A program made the translations under genes and the position numbers. This document shows positions 9,094 through 17,410 of a stretch of DNA of 51,088 nt, one piece after another (within the stretch, counting starts at the first letter, position 1; the number at the start of each line of letters is the position of its first letter). The notes under the pieces were generated by a model that saw nothing but the letters and a program-made list of their open reading frames with translations, ran no database searches and had not been told where the DNA came from. This DNA comes from Candidatus Yonathbacteria bacterium RIFCSPLOWO2_01_FULL_43_27 (GTDB taxonomy: Bacteria > Patescibacteriota > Minisyncoccia > Phycocordibacterales > UBA1550): positions 91,437-142,524 of the forward strand of contig MHUV01000006.1 in the NCBI GenBank assembly GCA_001823545.1, read 5' to 3'.

Positions 9094-9405
9094 AGGATGT
9101 CCTCTATGGTAACATAAATGAGATATATTGGGTACTATAAAAGCGGTATTTACCCCGGGGCTTGCCCCGGGTAAGTGTGTTCACTTCACTCACACACTTA
9201 CCGCATCAGAGAGGCGTGGTATTATACCCTTATATTATTCCATTACATGGACGGTACACCTTTTGGATTTTCTTTTCGCGATTACACGCAATAAAATCTC
9301 AAAAGGTCTTGCGAAGCTCCAGGTATTCGCTTCTCACCTCGGCTCGAGAATGAAAAAGGTTACTTTTTTATTCCACTCGCTCTACGTCGCTAATAATAAC
9401 ATCAC
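9094..9405. repeat. 312-bp gap with palindromic repeats and a filler related to the tRNA-Val locus
   Basis: No credible gene. Positions 9150-9173 form a hairpin of ACCCCGGGGC/GCCCCGGGT. Positions 9171-9180 and 9192-9201 form a second one (GTAAGTGTGT/ACACACTTAC). GCGGTA (9143-9148) and TACCGC (9199-9204) can enclose both. Positions 9308-9340 match the reverse complement of about 41543-41574 in the tRNA-Val repeat region with roughly two mismatches and two single-base gaps over 33 bases, so this is probably a relic of the same repeat family without a tRNA. Confidence 0.7.
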
Positions 9406-10563
9406 ATGACCATTCCACTCTCAACCAAAAAAACAAAAATTTTGTACGTTATTACCAAATCAAATTTTGGTGGCGCGCAAAAATATGTCTACGATCTCGC
9501 GCGAAGTCTTCCTCGTGATCAATTTGAGATCATGGTCGCACTGGGTGGTGAAGGCGTACTTGCGGAAAAACTTGCCGATGCGCACGTCCCTACGGTATAT
9601 ATCCCCTCGCTTCAACGTGACGTAAATCCTCTCAAAGATTTTACAACTCTCATCGCACTCTGGAAACTCTTTCGCAAGGAACGACCTGATGTCATACATT
9701 TAAACAGCGCAAAAGCAAGCGGCCTCGGCGCACTCGCGGGACGTCTTGTGTTAGTGAAAAAAATAGTTTTCACAGCGCACGGATGGGCATTCAACGAAGA
9801 CCGGTCACCGCTTTCACGATTCCTCATCACCATACTTTCATGGGTGACGGTACTTTCAGCACACAAAACAATCGCTGTCTCTGATGCCGTGAAAAATGAC
9901 ACTATTAAATGGCCTTTCGTAAAAGATAAAATTACCACGATCAGGAATGGGATATCTTCACCACAATTCACTACCTGCGATGATTCACGCTGTGACATAG
10001 CGAGCATCATCAATGTTGCCTTTCCTGACAACGCGTTCATTATCGGTACGGTTGCCGAACTTCACAAAAATAAAGGACTTACCTATACACTAAATGCTTT
10101 TGCACAACTAGCACCAAAAAATCCACATATTTTTTATGTTATTTTTGGTGAAGGAGAAGAGCGCGCAAATCTGCAAGCAATCATCAAGGAGCACGGTCTC
10201 GAACAGCGAGTATTCCTCTTGGGTTTTGTAAAAAATGCCGTGCAGTATATGCCGGGACTTGATTGTTTAATTCTTCCTTCGGTCAAAGAGGGTCTTCCAT
10301 ATGTTCTACTCGAAGCTGGGCTTGCTTATCGCCCCGTTATCGCGACCGCAGTAGGAGGAATTCCTGAAATTATTGAAGACACTCAAACAGGGCTCCTTGT
10401 GCCACCTAAAAACATCACTGCACTTGCCGGAGCCATTTTCTGGATGCTCTCAAACCCCGCAGAGCGTGCCGTTCTTGGAAAAAAACTTAATGAAAAAATA
10501 ACAAATTTTTTCACACTAGAACAAATGGTGGACAAAACGGTTGCGCTTTATCACAAGAAATAA
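9406..10563 (+). CDS. glycosyltransferase family 4 (GT-B) protein
   Basis: A 385-aa GT-B fold enzyme. The N-terminal donor/acceptor half begins with SNFGGAQKYVYDLA, typical of GT4. The C-terminal half holds VAELHKNKGL, IFGEGEERANL and the nucleotide-sugar site VKEGLPYVLLEAGLAYRPV followed by AVGGIPEII, with the conserved E-x7-E region. It would add a sugar from a nucleotide donor to a lipid-linked or surface acceptor. No membrane segments. The small ORF at 10577 begins 14 bp after its stop and may share its transcript. Confidence 0.92.
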   Translation: MTIPLSTKKTKILYVITKSNFGGAQKYVYDLARSLPRDQFEIMVALGGEGVLAEKLADAHVPTVYIPSLQRDVNPLKDFTTLIALWKLFRKERPDVIHLNSAKASGLGALAGRLVLVKKIVFTAHGWAFNEDRSPLSRFLITILSWVTVLSAHKTIAVSDAVKNDTIKWPFVKDKITTIRNGISSPQFTTCDDSRCDIASIINVAFPDNAFIIGTVAELHKNKGLTYTLNAFAQLAPKNPHIFYVIFGEGEERANLQAIIKEHGLEQRVFLLGFVKNAVQYMPGLDCLILPSVKEGLPYVLLEAGLAYRPVIATAVGGIPEIIEDTQTGLLVPPKNITALAGAIFWMLSNPAERAVLGKKLNEKITNFFTLEQMVDKTVALYHKK

Positions 10564-10576
10564 TATACTATTTACC

Positions 10577-10837
10577 ATGCAAGGCATTGAATTTGAAACA
10601 GACAACGCTAGTTCCTCACCACAGAAAAATATACCTACTGAAAAAACATCTGCGATGGTAGAGCTGCTTCTGAAATTTGGCGTAAGAGACACCTCTACTG
10701 CAAACTATATTCTTTTAGGTACGGCGGGAATTCTTTTAGGAACTACTATTTTTATTTACGCAGGGTTGCTGGGAGAACAAAAAAAGGATATGGGCTTGGA
10801 CGCACGTGCAGTTTTAATAATGAAGGATAATCGTTAA
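10577..10837 (+). CDS. small single-pass membrane protein, unknown
   Basis: The 86-aa frame starting at the ATG at 10577 is preferred over an upstream in-frame start inside the glycosyltransferase gene because the latter would overlap the end of that gene, and ATACT-like -10 bases lie just ahead of 10577. A polar N-terminal half is followed by one membrane helix (YILLGTAGILLGTTIFIYAG) and a short cytoplasmic or exported tail. It is followed 10 bp later by the pilin gene, so a pilus assembly role is possible but only by position. Confidence 0.6.
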   Translation: MQGIEFETDNASSSPQKNIPTEKTSAMVELLLKFGVRDTSTANYILLGTAGILLGTTIFIYAGLLGEQKKDMGLDARAVLIMKDNR

Positions 10838-10846
10838 TAAATTATC

Positions 10847-11395
10847 ATGTCAAAAAGAAATACAGCTGGGTTTACTATTATTGAACTTCTCATCGTTGCA
10901 GCTATCATCGGTTTGCTTTCCGCGGTAGTTCTTCAAAGTTTAAATACCGCACGCCAACGATCTCGTAACGCAACAAGGTTATCTCAAATTGACCAGATCA
11001 ATAAAGCAATGGAGCTTTCAGCAACAGGAGGGGCAAACAAATTGCCATACTCAGGTAATCAATGGAGTTGCTTAGGACTCAGTAGCGGTACATGTTGGGG
11101 TGGAATTGGTTGGTATATACCACTAAACACTGCGGTTAGTACGAATATTGCAGGTGGTGTTATCCCAAGAGATCCAAGTATCTCAACAGGAAGCCCTGGT
11201 GATTATTACGTGTATCACTCAAGTTATCCTGCGATTACTACAGGAAACTGCACCGCGACACTATGCCCTGCTGGAGCATACCTTTCATGGGTTGTAGAGA
11301 ATAGCACCAACTGTGGAAGAGGTAAGCACTGGCAAAACGTTTCTACGGGAAGTCAATGTGTTCTCCGTGTAGGAGATCAGGTTACTACTCTATAA
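10847..11395 (+). CDS. type IV pilin-like / pseudopilin protein
   Basis: The 182-aa protein opens with a short basic leader MSKRNTAG followed by FTIIELLIVAAIIGLLSAVV, the class III signal peptide: Gly/Phe cleavage site for prepilin peptidase and Glu at +5. A long N-terminal helix continues to about residue 50. The remainder is a Gly/Ser/Thr/Cys-rich globular domain with six or more cysteines, suggesting disulfides outside the membrane. CPR bacteria commonly carry type IV pili, but no assembly ATPase or PilC is in this window. Confidence 0.92.
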   Translation: MSKRNTAGFTIIELLIVAAIIGLLSAVVLQSLNTARQRSRNATRLSQIDQINKAMELSATGGANKLPYSGNQWSCLGLSSGTCWGGIGWYIPLNTAVSTNIAGGVIPRDPSISTGSPGDYYVYHSSYPAITTGNCTATLCPAGAYLSWVVENSTNCGRGKHWQNVSTGSQCVLRVGDQVTTL

Positions 11396-11421
11396 TTCTG
11401 ATTTCAATTCTCATAAACAAT

Positions 11422-11450
11422 AAAGCGCACATCGTACGATGCGCGCTTTT
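11422..11450. terminator. bidirectional terminator between pilin gene and secF
   Basis: The hairpin AAAGCGC..CATCG / CGATG..GCGCTTT has A/T tracts on both sides and separates two convergent genes. Confidence 0.85.
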
Positions 11451-11485
11451 AGTATGAGTAGATGGTAATAGTGAATTACTACTTC

Positions 11486-12364
11486 CTATCCCCTTCTCTG
11501 AAATTTCTCCCACACTACCAAGAGCGGAGAAGCAATAAACACTGATGAGTAGGTACCGATGAAGATACCGATCCATAACACGAGTGAGAAATCTTTTGTC
11601 GATGTAGGACCAAAGAAAAAGAGCGTTGCAAGCACGAACATTACCGTCACTGAGGTGTTGATCGAACGACTAAATGTCTGCTCGAGGGATTTACCCACGG
11701 TTGTTGCAAAGTCACTTGAAAGCTTGTTCTTCAAGTTCTCACGAATACGGTCAAATACCACAATCGTATCGTGTACTGAGATACCCATAATAGAGAGGAG
11801 CGCCACCACAAAGAGGGTGTCAACTTCTTTCCCAAGCCATACAAAGACTCCTGCAGGCACGATAATGTCATGAAGAAGGGTGAGCGTCGTTACCATACCA
11901 TATTTCCAAGAAGAAACTGGCTCAGAGACACGACGAAATGCATAAGCGATGAAAAGCACGATTCCAAAAATAACTAAAATGATGGAAATCAACGCCTTTG
12001 AACGAAGTTCTTTACCGATAGTTGGTCCAATAGAATTAAAACGCTTTTCTTCTACCTGAAAACCTCCATTCAAAGAAAGGGTGCTCACTAACGTCTGATG
12101 CTCTGGTTCAGAAAGTGCTTTTGTCTTAATGATTACATCGCGCTCACCAGCAACCTGAATGCGTGCGTCGGGGAAACCAGCCGAATCAAGAGCGCTCTTG
12201 AGTACTTCACTATCAGGAAGTTTGTCGTATGCAACTTCAATAATAGAACCGCCTTTAAAATCAATACCAGTTGTAAAACCTTTGGTCACCATTACAAACA
12301 CTGAAATGGCAATCGTGATCGCAGAAATGATAAAGAAAATATTTCTATATTTAATGATAAACAT
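11486..12364 (-). CDS. secF: protein translocase subunit SecF
   Basis: A 292-aa RND-type protein with six predicted membrane helices, a periplasmic-side loop after helix 1, the SecF N-terminal signature TTGIDFKGGSIIEV near residue 31, and the conserved LLSIMGISVHDTIVVFDRIREN helix-4 region near residues 190-211. SecDF uses the proton gradient to pull exported proteins through SecYEG. It follows secD on the same strand with only five bases between them. Confidence 0.95.
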   Translation of the reverse strand: MFIIKYRNIFFIISAITIAISVFVMVTKGFTTGIDFKGGSIIEVAYDKLPDSEVLKSALDSAGFPDARIQVAGERDVIIKTKALSEPEHQTLVSTLSLNGGFQVEEKRFNSIGPTIGKELRSKALISIILVIFGIVLFIAYAFRRVSEPVSSWKYGMVTTLTLLHDIIVPAGVFVWLGKEVDTLFVVALLSIMGISVHDTIVVFDRIRENLKNKLSSDFATTVGKSLEQTFSRSINTSVTVMFVLATLFFFGPTSTKDFSLVLWIGIFIGTYSSVFIASPLLVVWEKFQRRG

Positions 12365-12369
12365 AATAG

Positions 12370-13797
12370 TTATTTTAATTTAAGGAACCCACTACCGAAG
12401 AGTGCGCGGACAAGTGCACTGTGTCCCGAAAATGGGAGCGCAAAGAGGAGGACACGAGAAATCGTAATCGCTGAGAACATCGATACAATAACACCAAGTC
12501 CGAACGTAAGCGCGAAGCCCTTAATCAAGCTCGTACCAAACCAAAAGAGAATGAGTGAGGTAATAATACTTGAGATATTCGAGTCACGAATAGAGGTCCA
12601 CGCGCGTGCAAATCCTTCGCGCACCGCATCGTGAACACTGTGTCCCTTGCGAAGTTCTTCCTTGGTGCGTTCAAAGATAAGAATGTTCGCATCCACCGCC
12701 ATACCGATAGAAAGAATGAACCCTGCGATACCGGCTGCGGTCAGCGTAATACCAAAGAGTTTAAAAAGTATCAACATAATAACCGTATAAATAGCGAGCG
12801 CAACCGCAGCAACGACTCCCGGTAAACGGTACCAGAGGATAAGGAACCCTGCCACTACGACCAACCCCCAGATACCAGCCCATACGCCTGCATTAAGTGC
12901 TTTTGCACCAAGAGGAGCACTGATGGTTTGTGTCGAGAGAAGCTCAAGCTTGTCTACTGGAAGTGCGCCAGAGTTCAAGCGTCCTACGAGCGTTTTTGCT
13001 TCTGCGGCAGTAAATTTGCCCGTAATTTGCGCTTTACCTCCTGTGATTTCCTCACGAACTACTGGTGCAGAAATTGGTTCAGTGTTCCCTAGGTCGCGAT
13101 CAAGGAAAATAGCAATCGTTTTATTTACATTTTCTTTAGTAAGTTTTGCAAAGAGTTCAGCACCCTGCTTGTTGAATACAAGGGAAACGATCGGTTCACG
13201 GGTCGTTGGGTCGAACTCGAGCGTTGCGCGTTCAAGGAAACGGCCTGAAAGTTCAGTTGATGCGTATGGTCCTGCGACAAGTTCTGGTGGTACGACGAGT
13301 GGCTTCCCTGCTTCTTGATCTGCATTAAATTTCTCGAGTGCTTTATTGTAGGCCTCGATTTCCTTTGCGGAACGCTCGGTCATAAATTCAAGCTTTGGCG
13401 TCTGGCCAATCATTTCAACGGCTCTCTTTACGTCGGTAATACCGGGGAGCTCTACAATGAGACGCTCCTCAACAGCGCCCGCAACGCCACCTTTTTCTTC
13501 AATCTGCACAATTGGTTCCGCAACACCAAAGAGGTTGATGCGACGTTCTACGACATCACGCAATGAATCCATTGCATTTTTCACCTCTGCTGGTTTTATT
13601 GAAGAAACATCTGCTTGATACACAAGCTGTACACCTCCCGATAGGTCAAGACCGAGCTTAAACGGAAATTTTTCTGCGGTTGTTTGACCGTACACTGTTT
13701 TACCTTCGTTTAATGAAGGAATAGATGCGTAAATAAAATATGCTAACCCTGCGCCAATAATAAGAAAGGCAAGTGCCAAAATTCGTGTTTTCCACAT
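12370..13797 (-). CDS. secD: protein translocase subunit SecD
   Basis: About 475 aa. The frame is open further upstream, but the ATG at 13797 (MWKTRILALAF) starts the first membrane helix and follows an extended -10 (TGGGTATAGT) by nine bases, so it is the likely start of a leaderless mRNA. The SecD signature LGLDLSGGVQLVYQ lies near residue 48, the periplasmic P1 region follows, and helices 2-6 include GFILSIGMAVDANILIFER. It works with the adjacent SecF. No YajC gene is adjacent. Confidence 0.95.
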   Translation of the reverse strand: MWKTRILALAFLIIGAGLAYFIYASIPSLNEGKTVYGQTTAEKFPFKLGLDLSGGVQLVYQADVSSIKPAEVKNAMDSLRDVVERRINLFGVAEPIVQIEEKGGVAGAVEERLIVELPGITDVKRAVEMIGQTPKLEFMTERSAKEIEAYNKALEKFNADQEAGKPLVVPPELVAGPYASTELSGRFLERATLEFDPTTREPIVSLVFNKQGAELFAKLTKENVNKTIAIFLDRDLGNTEPISAPVVREEITGGKAQITGKFTAAEAKTLVGRLNSGALPVDKLELLSTQTISAPLGAKALNAGVWAGIWGLVVVAGFLILWYRLPGVVAAVALAIYTVIMLILFKLFGITLTAAGIAGFILSIGMAVDANILIFERTKEELRKGHSVHDAVREGFARAWTSIRDSNISSIITSLILFWFGTSLIKGFALTFGLGVIVSMFSAITISRVLLFALPFSGHSALVRALFGSGFLKLK

Positions 13798-14065
13798 AAT
13801 GAGATTACTATACCCATTTTCAAAGGTTTTGCAAGATAAAGAGCCATTATTTCGTTCTCTGTACACACGAAAATATCAGAATTTAGCGCTCTTTACTTTT
13901 TTCTCCTTTTACGGTATGTTACTCATATTAATAGCAAGCATAGTTTTTGGTAATCCCGCGCAGATCCTGATACGCCCGACATGCACGGACCCAAATTCTA
14001 TTGTACCGCTTGCAGGTCTACACATTTTTATGTGCGGGCTGGTAAGCGGATTTTTTTGTATAATT
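13798..14065. promoter_or_regulatory. divergent promoter region between secD and the S1 gene
   Basis: This 268-bp stretch is formally open in frame with the S1 gene from an ATG at 13799, but that extension overlaps the secD promoter and encodes two hydrophobic stretches not expected on S1. A TATAAT box at about 14058-14063 stands directly ahead of the S1 ATG at 14066, and the minus-strand TATAGT box serves secD. I treat the interval as regulatory rather than coding. Confidence 0.65.
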
Positions 14066-15160
14066 ATGACTGATAAAGAAAAACAAATTGAAGTTCCTGT
14101 GTCGTTTATGGCAACACTCTTAGAGAGCGTTCAGAACCCACCAGAGGTTGATGCGCTCGTCGAGGGGCCTGTTCTTGGTATTGCGAAATCATCTGTCTAT
14201 ATTGATCTTGGACCTTTTGGTACGGGTATCATTTACGGTGCAGAGTTCATCAACGCACGCGACGTTATCAAGAAACTCAATGTAGGTGACGTAGTTACCG
14301 CAAAGGTAGTCGATATGAACAACGAGGAGGGTTATATCGAACTCTCTCTCAAAGAGGCACGTCAGGCGCTCATTTGGACCGAAGCAGAAGAGGCAATCAA
14401 AATCAAAAAGATTCTTGATCTTCCTATTAAAGACGCAAACAAAGGTGGTCTTATTGTGGAATGGCAAGGTATTCAGGGCTTTCTCCCTGCATCACAGCTC
14501 AAGAGTGAGCACTACCCACGTATTGAAAACGGGGATAAAGACAAAATCATGGGTGAGCTCAAAAAGCTCATTGGTAAACGTCTTGCAGTAATCATTATTT
14601 CCGCATCTCCAAAAGAAGGCAAGCTTATCTTCTCTGAGAAGGAACAAGGTGGTACCCGCGAGAAGCGCGAGATTACCGGCAAATACTCCATCGGCGACGA
14701 GCTCGACGGTACGGTATCTGGACTCGTTGATTTTGGTATCTTTGTAAAACTTGAAGACGGTATCGAAGGACTCGTACACATTTCAGAAATCGGCTGGGGC
14801 CTCGTTGACGATCCTCGCAAGCTTTTCAAAATCAATGAAAAGGTACGCGTGAAGGTAATCGAAGTTAAGGACGGCAAAATTTCACTCTCTATCAAGGCAC
14901 TCAAAGATAATCCTTGGAAAGATGCTGAAAAGCGTTACAAGAAGGGCGACAAGGTAACGGGCGTCGTCATTAAGTTCAACGCCTACGGCGCACTCGTTTC
15001 ACTCGAAGAAGGAGTTGCAGGTCTTGTACACCTTTCAGAATTTGGCACCGAGGAAAATCTCAAAAAGACTGTTGAATTGGGAAAGACGTACTCTTTCACC
15101 ATCACCTTCTTTGACGCAAAGGAGCAGAAGATGACTCTCTCGTACGGAAACGGAAAATAA
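14066..15160 (+). CDS. rpsA: ribosomal protein S1-like, four S1 domains
   Basis: From the ATG at 14066 the protein has 364 aa and four S1 RNA-binding repeats, at about residues 20-95, 110-190, 205-285 and 290-362. Repeats 3 and 4 are the most canonical (GTVSGLVDFGIFVKLEDGIE..GLVHISE and GVVIKFNAYGALVSLEEGVAG). This is the four-to-five domain form found in many bacteria rather than the six-domain E. coli S1. It would recruit mRNA to the 30S subunit. The TATAAT box ends about three bases before the ATG, so the transcript may be leaderless. Confidence 0.88.
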   Translation: MTDKEKQIEVPVSFMATLLESVQNPPEVDALVEGPVLGIAKSSVYIDLGPFGTGIIYGAEFINARDVIKKLNVGDVVTAKVVDMNNEEGYIELSLKEARQALIWTEAEEAIKIKKILDLPIKDANKGGLIVEWQGIQGFLPASQLKSEHYPRIENGDKDKIMGELKKLIGKRLAVIIISASPKEGKLIFSEKEQGGTREKREITGKYSIGDELDGTVSGLVDFGIFVKLEDGIEGLVHISEIGWGLVDDPRKLFKINEKVRVKVIEVKDGKISLSIKALKDNPWKDAEKRYKKGDKVTGVVIKFNAYGALVSLEEGVAGLVHLSEFGTEENLKKTVELGKTYSFTITFFDAKEQKMTLSYGNGK

Positions 15161-15180
15161 AAATAATAATCGTTCGTAAT

Positions 15181-15213
15181 AAAAAACAGCACTCATGAAG
15201 TGCTGTTTTTTAG
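15181..15213 (+). terminator. terminator of the S1 gene
   Basis: AAACAGCACT and AGTGCTGTTT pair around a short loop, followed by a T tract. Confidence 0.92.
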
Positions 15214-15231
15214 TGGTAAAAAATACAAAAG

Positions 15232-15260
15232 AAAAAGGGGTTGCCGTACACGGCAACCCC
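15232..15260 (-). terminator. terminator of the 220-aa orphan
   Basis: GGGGTTGCCG (15237-15246) pairs with CGGCAACCCC (15251-15260) around a TACA loop; the T tract lies on the minus-strand 3' side. Confidence 0.92.
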
Positions 15261-15303
15261 TCGGCAAACAAATAAATTACGTTATACAATTATTTAAACA
15301 TAA

Positions 15304-15966
15304 TTACATCAACAAAGGCGAGTCCGCCTTAAATTCGCTCCCGAGTGTGACGATGTCACAACTCTTTCTGCAGTGAAAGATGATCTTTCTGTTCCCATCC
15401 GTCAGAGCAACAACCGGAAGGGTGTCACCCGAAGGACCAAATGAGGTGTTTTTTCGTCCACCCCACCACCAGCGTGGCTCATGCTTTACGATTTTATCGA
15501 GGAACAACTTCTCCTTGATAAGAAGTTCCGAAAGAACCACAAAAAGACCAGATGCTTTTTTGCCTTCAGACCGATAGAGATTGACGTACGTGATCGTACT
15601 TATTTCACTCGCAATCTCAACAACCACGACACGTGCAGGCAACCGAACTGCCTCAGAAAAAGACATAGTCTTTGAACCAGCACGGTTCCATTTTGGTAAT
15701 AGGCGCTTACCTGCTGAGGAATCCTGAGACAACCGCGCAGCTCTGAGTGTTTCTTCTCGATGATCATTGATGAAAAGTTTACGATCATCATCTGTTCTCT
15801 TGTCTCTCGGCTTGTACTCCTCGTACACAGTGAAGCGTACGTAGTCGCGAGATGGTGCCCCTTCTTTATAACGGGACCCGTGAATCTTAGAACTCGAAAG
15901 AGGAACAATAACTTCTGCGACCTCTTGTGTACACAGTTCCTTTCTTTCAAACTTCCCGCTCGGCAT
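15304..15966 (-). CDS. orphan protein, 220 aa, function unknown
   Basis: I do not recognise this protein. It is soluble, rich in Lys/Arg/Ser, with a WWWGGRKN stretch near residue 166. A tract with beta-strand character (residues about 110-155, PARVVVVEIASEIS and GLFVVLSELLIKEK) precedes it and ends at KHEPR. It has a complete single-gene architecture: a consensus promoter, a Shine-Dalgarno AAAGGAG eight bases before the ATG and its own terminator. Its style matches the orphans at 337, 27652, 40636 and 50222 rather than the leaderless housekeeping genes around it. Confidence 0.75.
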   Translation of the reverse strand: MPSGKFERKELCTQEVAEVIVPLSSSKIHGSRYKEGAPSRDYVRFTVYEEYKPRDKRTDDDRKLFINDHREETLRAARLSQDSSAGKRLLPKWNRAGSKTMSFSEAVRLPARVVVVEIASEISTITYVNLYRSEGKKASGLFVVLSELLIKEKLFLDKIVKHEPRWWWGGRKNTSFGPSGDTLPVVALTDGNRKIIFHCRKSCDIVTLGSEFKADSPLLM

Positions 15967-16007
15967 TCAGCATCTCCTTTGTAAATGTATTTGTACTACC
16001 TATATAC

Positions 16008-16036
16008 ATTATAGCAGATTTTTAACAAAATAGCAA
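16008..16036 (-). promoter_or_regulatory. promoter of the 220-aa orphan
   Basis: On the minus strand TTGCTA, a 17-bp spacer and TATAAT with a TG extension precede the Shine-Dalgarno site and ATG at 15966. Confidence 0.8.
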
Positions 16037-16050
16037 GGACTGTGGCGCCC

Positions 16051-16641
16051 TTAATTCACCTCACCCATTGCCTTGATGCGTCCTTCTGAAAGGATCGTGT
16101 CGAGCACCGCAACAACTTTTTTTGCGGTCTTTTTCAGTTCTTCTTGTTCTGGTTTTTTGAATGGTCCCACAATAAAATCAAGGATGGCATTCTCACCTTT
16201 TGGTTTGCGTGGTTTGCCACTTGGTGTTGCGGGACAAATACCGACACGCACGCGCACAAATGCTGGTGTCTTGAGTGCTTTAATAATAGATTCAACCCCC
16301 TTGTGTCCACCCGAGCTACGATTAAAGGAAATCTTTATAGCACCGAGCGGTAAATCAAGATCGTCGTAGATGACAATCGTGCGTTCTGCGTCCTTTGCGT
16401 TTTTCACAAGTGGCACCACACTCTTGCCTGACACATTCATGAAATTATCAGGCGCAAGAAGAACCAGCTTGTCTTTCTTCCACGCTCCTTTTGAAACGAG
16501 TGCTTTAAGAGTTTTGTCTTTCTCCCATTCAGGAAAATCGTTTTTTTTGCGGAACTCCTCGAGCATGATGCGCCCGACATTATGTCGCGTTTCCACATAT
16601 TCTTCACCAGGATTTCCGAGTCCTACTATGAGATACTGCAT
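16051..16641 (-). CDS. pth: peptidyl-tRNA hydrolase
   Basis: A 196-aa member of the Pth family, which frees tRNA from prematurely released peptidyl-tRNA. Visible motifs are VGLGNPGEEY at the N-terminus, ETRHNVG with the catalytic His, APDNFMNVSG near residue 63, and YDDLDLPLG and SSGGHKGVESI for substrate binding. Length is normal for the family. No ribosome binding site is evident ahead of the ATG. Confidence 0.96.
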   Translation of the reverse strand: MQYLIVGLGNPGEEYVETRHNVGRIMLEEFRKKNDFPEWEKDKTLKALVSKGAWKKDKLVLLAPDNFMNVSGKSVVPLVKNAKDAERTIVIYDDLDLPLGAIKISFNRSSGGHKGVESIIKALKTPAFVRVRVGICPATPSGKPRKPKGENAILDFIVGPFKKPEQEELKKTAKKVVAVLDTILSEGRIKAMGEVN

Positions 16642-16773
16642 AATATATGTAGTGTAACAGAAATAATTATTGCCTCAAAACAAATAGTGTATTGCGTTTA
16701 TGTTTAATATTATACCACACATTTGACCTTTCCAGCAAGTCCTTTTGTGGTCTATGATAAGGGTGAATTATTT

Positions 16774-17394
16774 ATGGACGAAAACATCACCAACCAACCA
16801 ACAGAGCAAGGAACGGAACCGGCAGAACCCACAGAAAAACGTCATTCGTTCGGACGAGAAATCTGGGAAACAATTCGCTTTATTATTATTGCGCTTCTCA
16901 TTGTTCTTCCTATCCGACTCTTTATCGCACAGCCTTTTATTGTGTCGGGGGCATCGATGGATCCAACGTTTGAGAACGGACAGTATCTTATTGTGGATGA
17001 AATTTCATATCGCTTGAGCGAGCCTGCGCGTGGCGATGTGGTGATTTTCAAATACCCTAAAAATCCTAAACAGTATTTCATCAAACGCGTCATTGGACTT
17101 CCCGGAGAAACGGTAACAACTAACGCCGAAGGACATATTGTAATCAAGAACACCGAGCAAGGAACAGAGCTCGCTCTTGAAGAACCGTACATCTCTAACC
17201 CTATCAAGAGTGGTCCGTTTAATCGCACCCTCGGCGCAGATGAATATTTTATGATGGGTGACAACCGCACCGGCAGTTTTGATTCACGTATGTGGGGACC
17301 AGTTAAACGCGACCTCGTTATTGGACGCGCGCTCGTTCGTCTTTACCCTTTCACGACGATAAGTTTGCTTCCGGGAGAACATACCTACAAATAG
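16774..17394 (+). CDS. lepB: signal peptidase I
   Basis: About 206 aa from the ATG at 16774; an upstream in-frame start at 16723 would run through a TATGAT -10-like box, so the shorter form is preferred. One N-terminal membrane anchor (residues about 30-50) is followed by the Ser-Lys peptidase domain: SGASMDPTF (catalytic Ser), YFIKRVIGLPGE (catalytic Lys) and GDNRTGSFDSRMWGPV (box E). It cleaves Sec signal peptides outside the membrane. It lies 16 bp before hisS and may be co-transcribed. Confidence 0.95.
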   Translation: MDENITNQPTEQGTEPAEPTEKRHSFGREIWETIRFIIIALLIVLPIRLFIAQPFIVSGASMDPTFENGQYLIVDEISYRLSEPARGDVVIFKYPKNPKQYFIKRVIGLPGETVTTNAEGHIVIKNTEQGTELALEEPYISNPIKSGPFNRTLGADEYFMMGDNRTGSFDSRMWGPVKRDLVIGRALVRLYPFTTISLLPGEHTYK

Positions 17395-17410
17395 CATTTA
17401 TAATAAATCT

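Noticed and set aside
9128-9409. Two open frames of 63-93 codons in the gap before the glycosyltransferase
   Set aside because: They cross hairpins and the filler relic, and have no ribosome binding site or protein-like pattern.
13799-14065. N-terminal extension of the S1 protein from the ATG at 13799
   Set aside because: It would overlap the secD promoter and add hydrophobic segments foreign to S1; a -10 box lies directly before the internal ATG at 14066.
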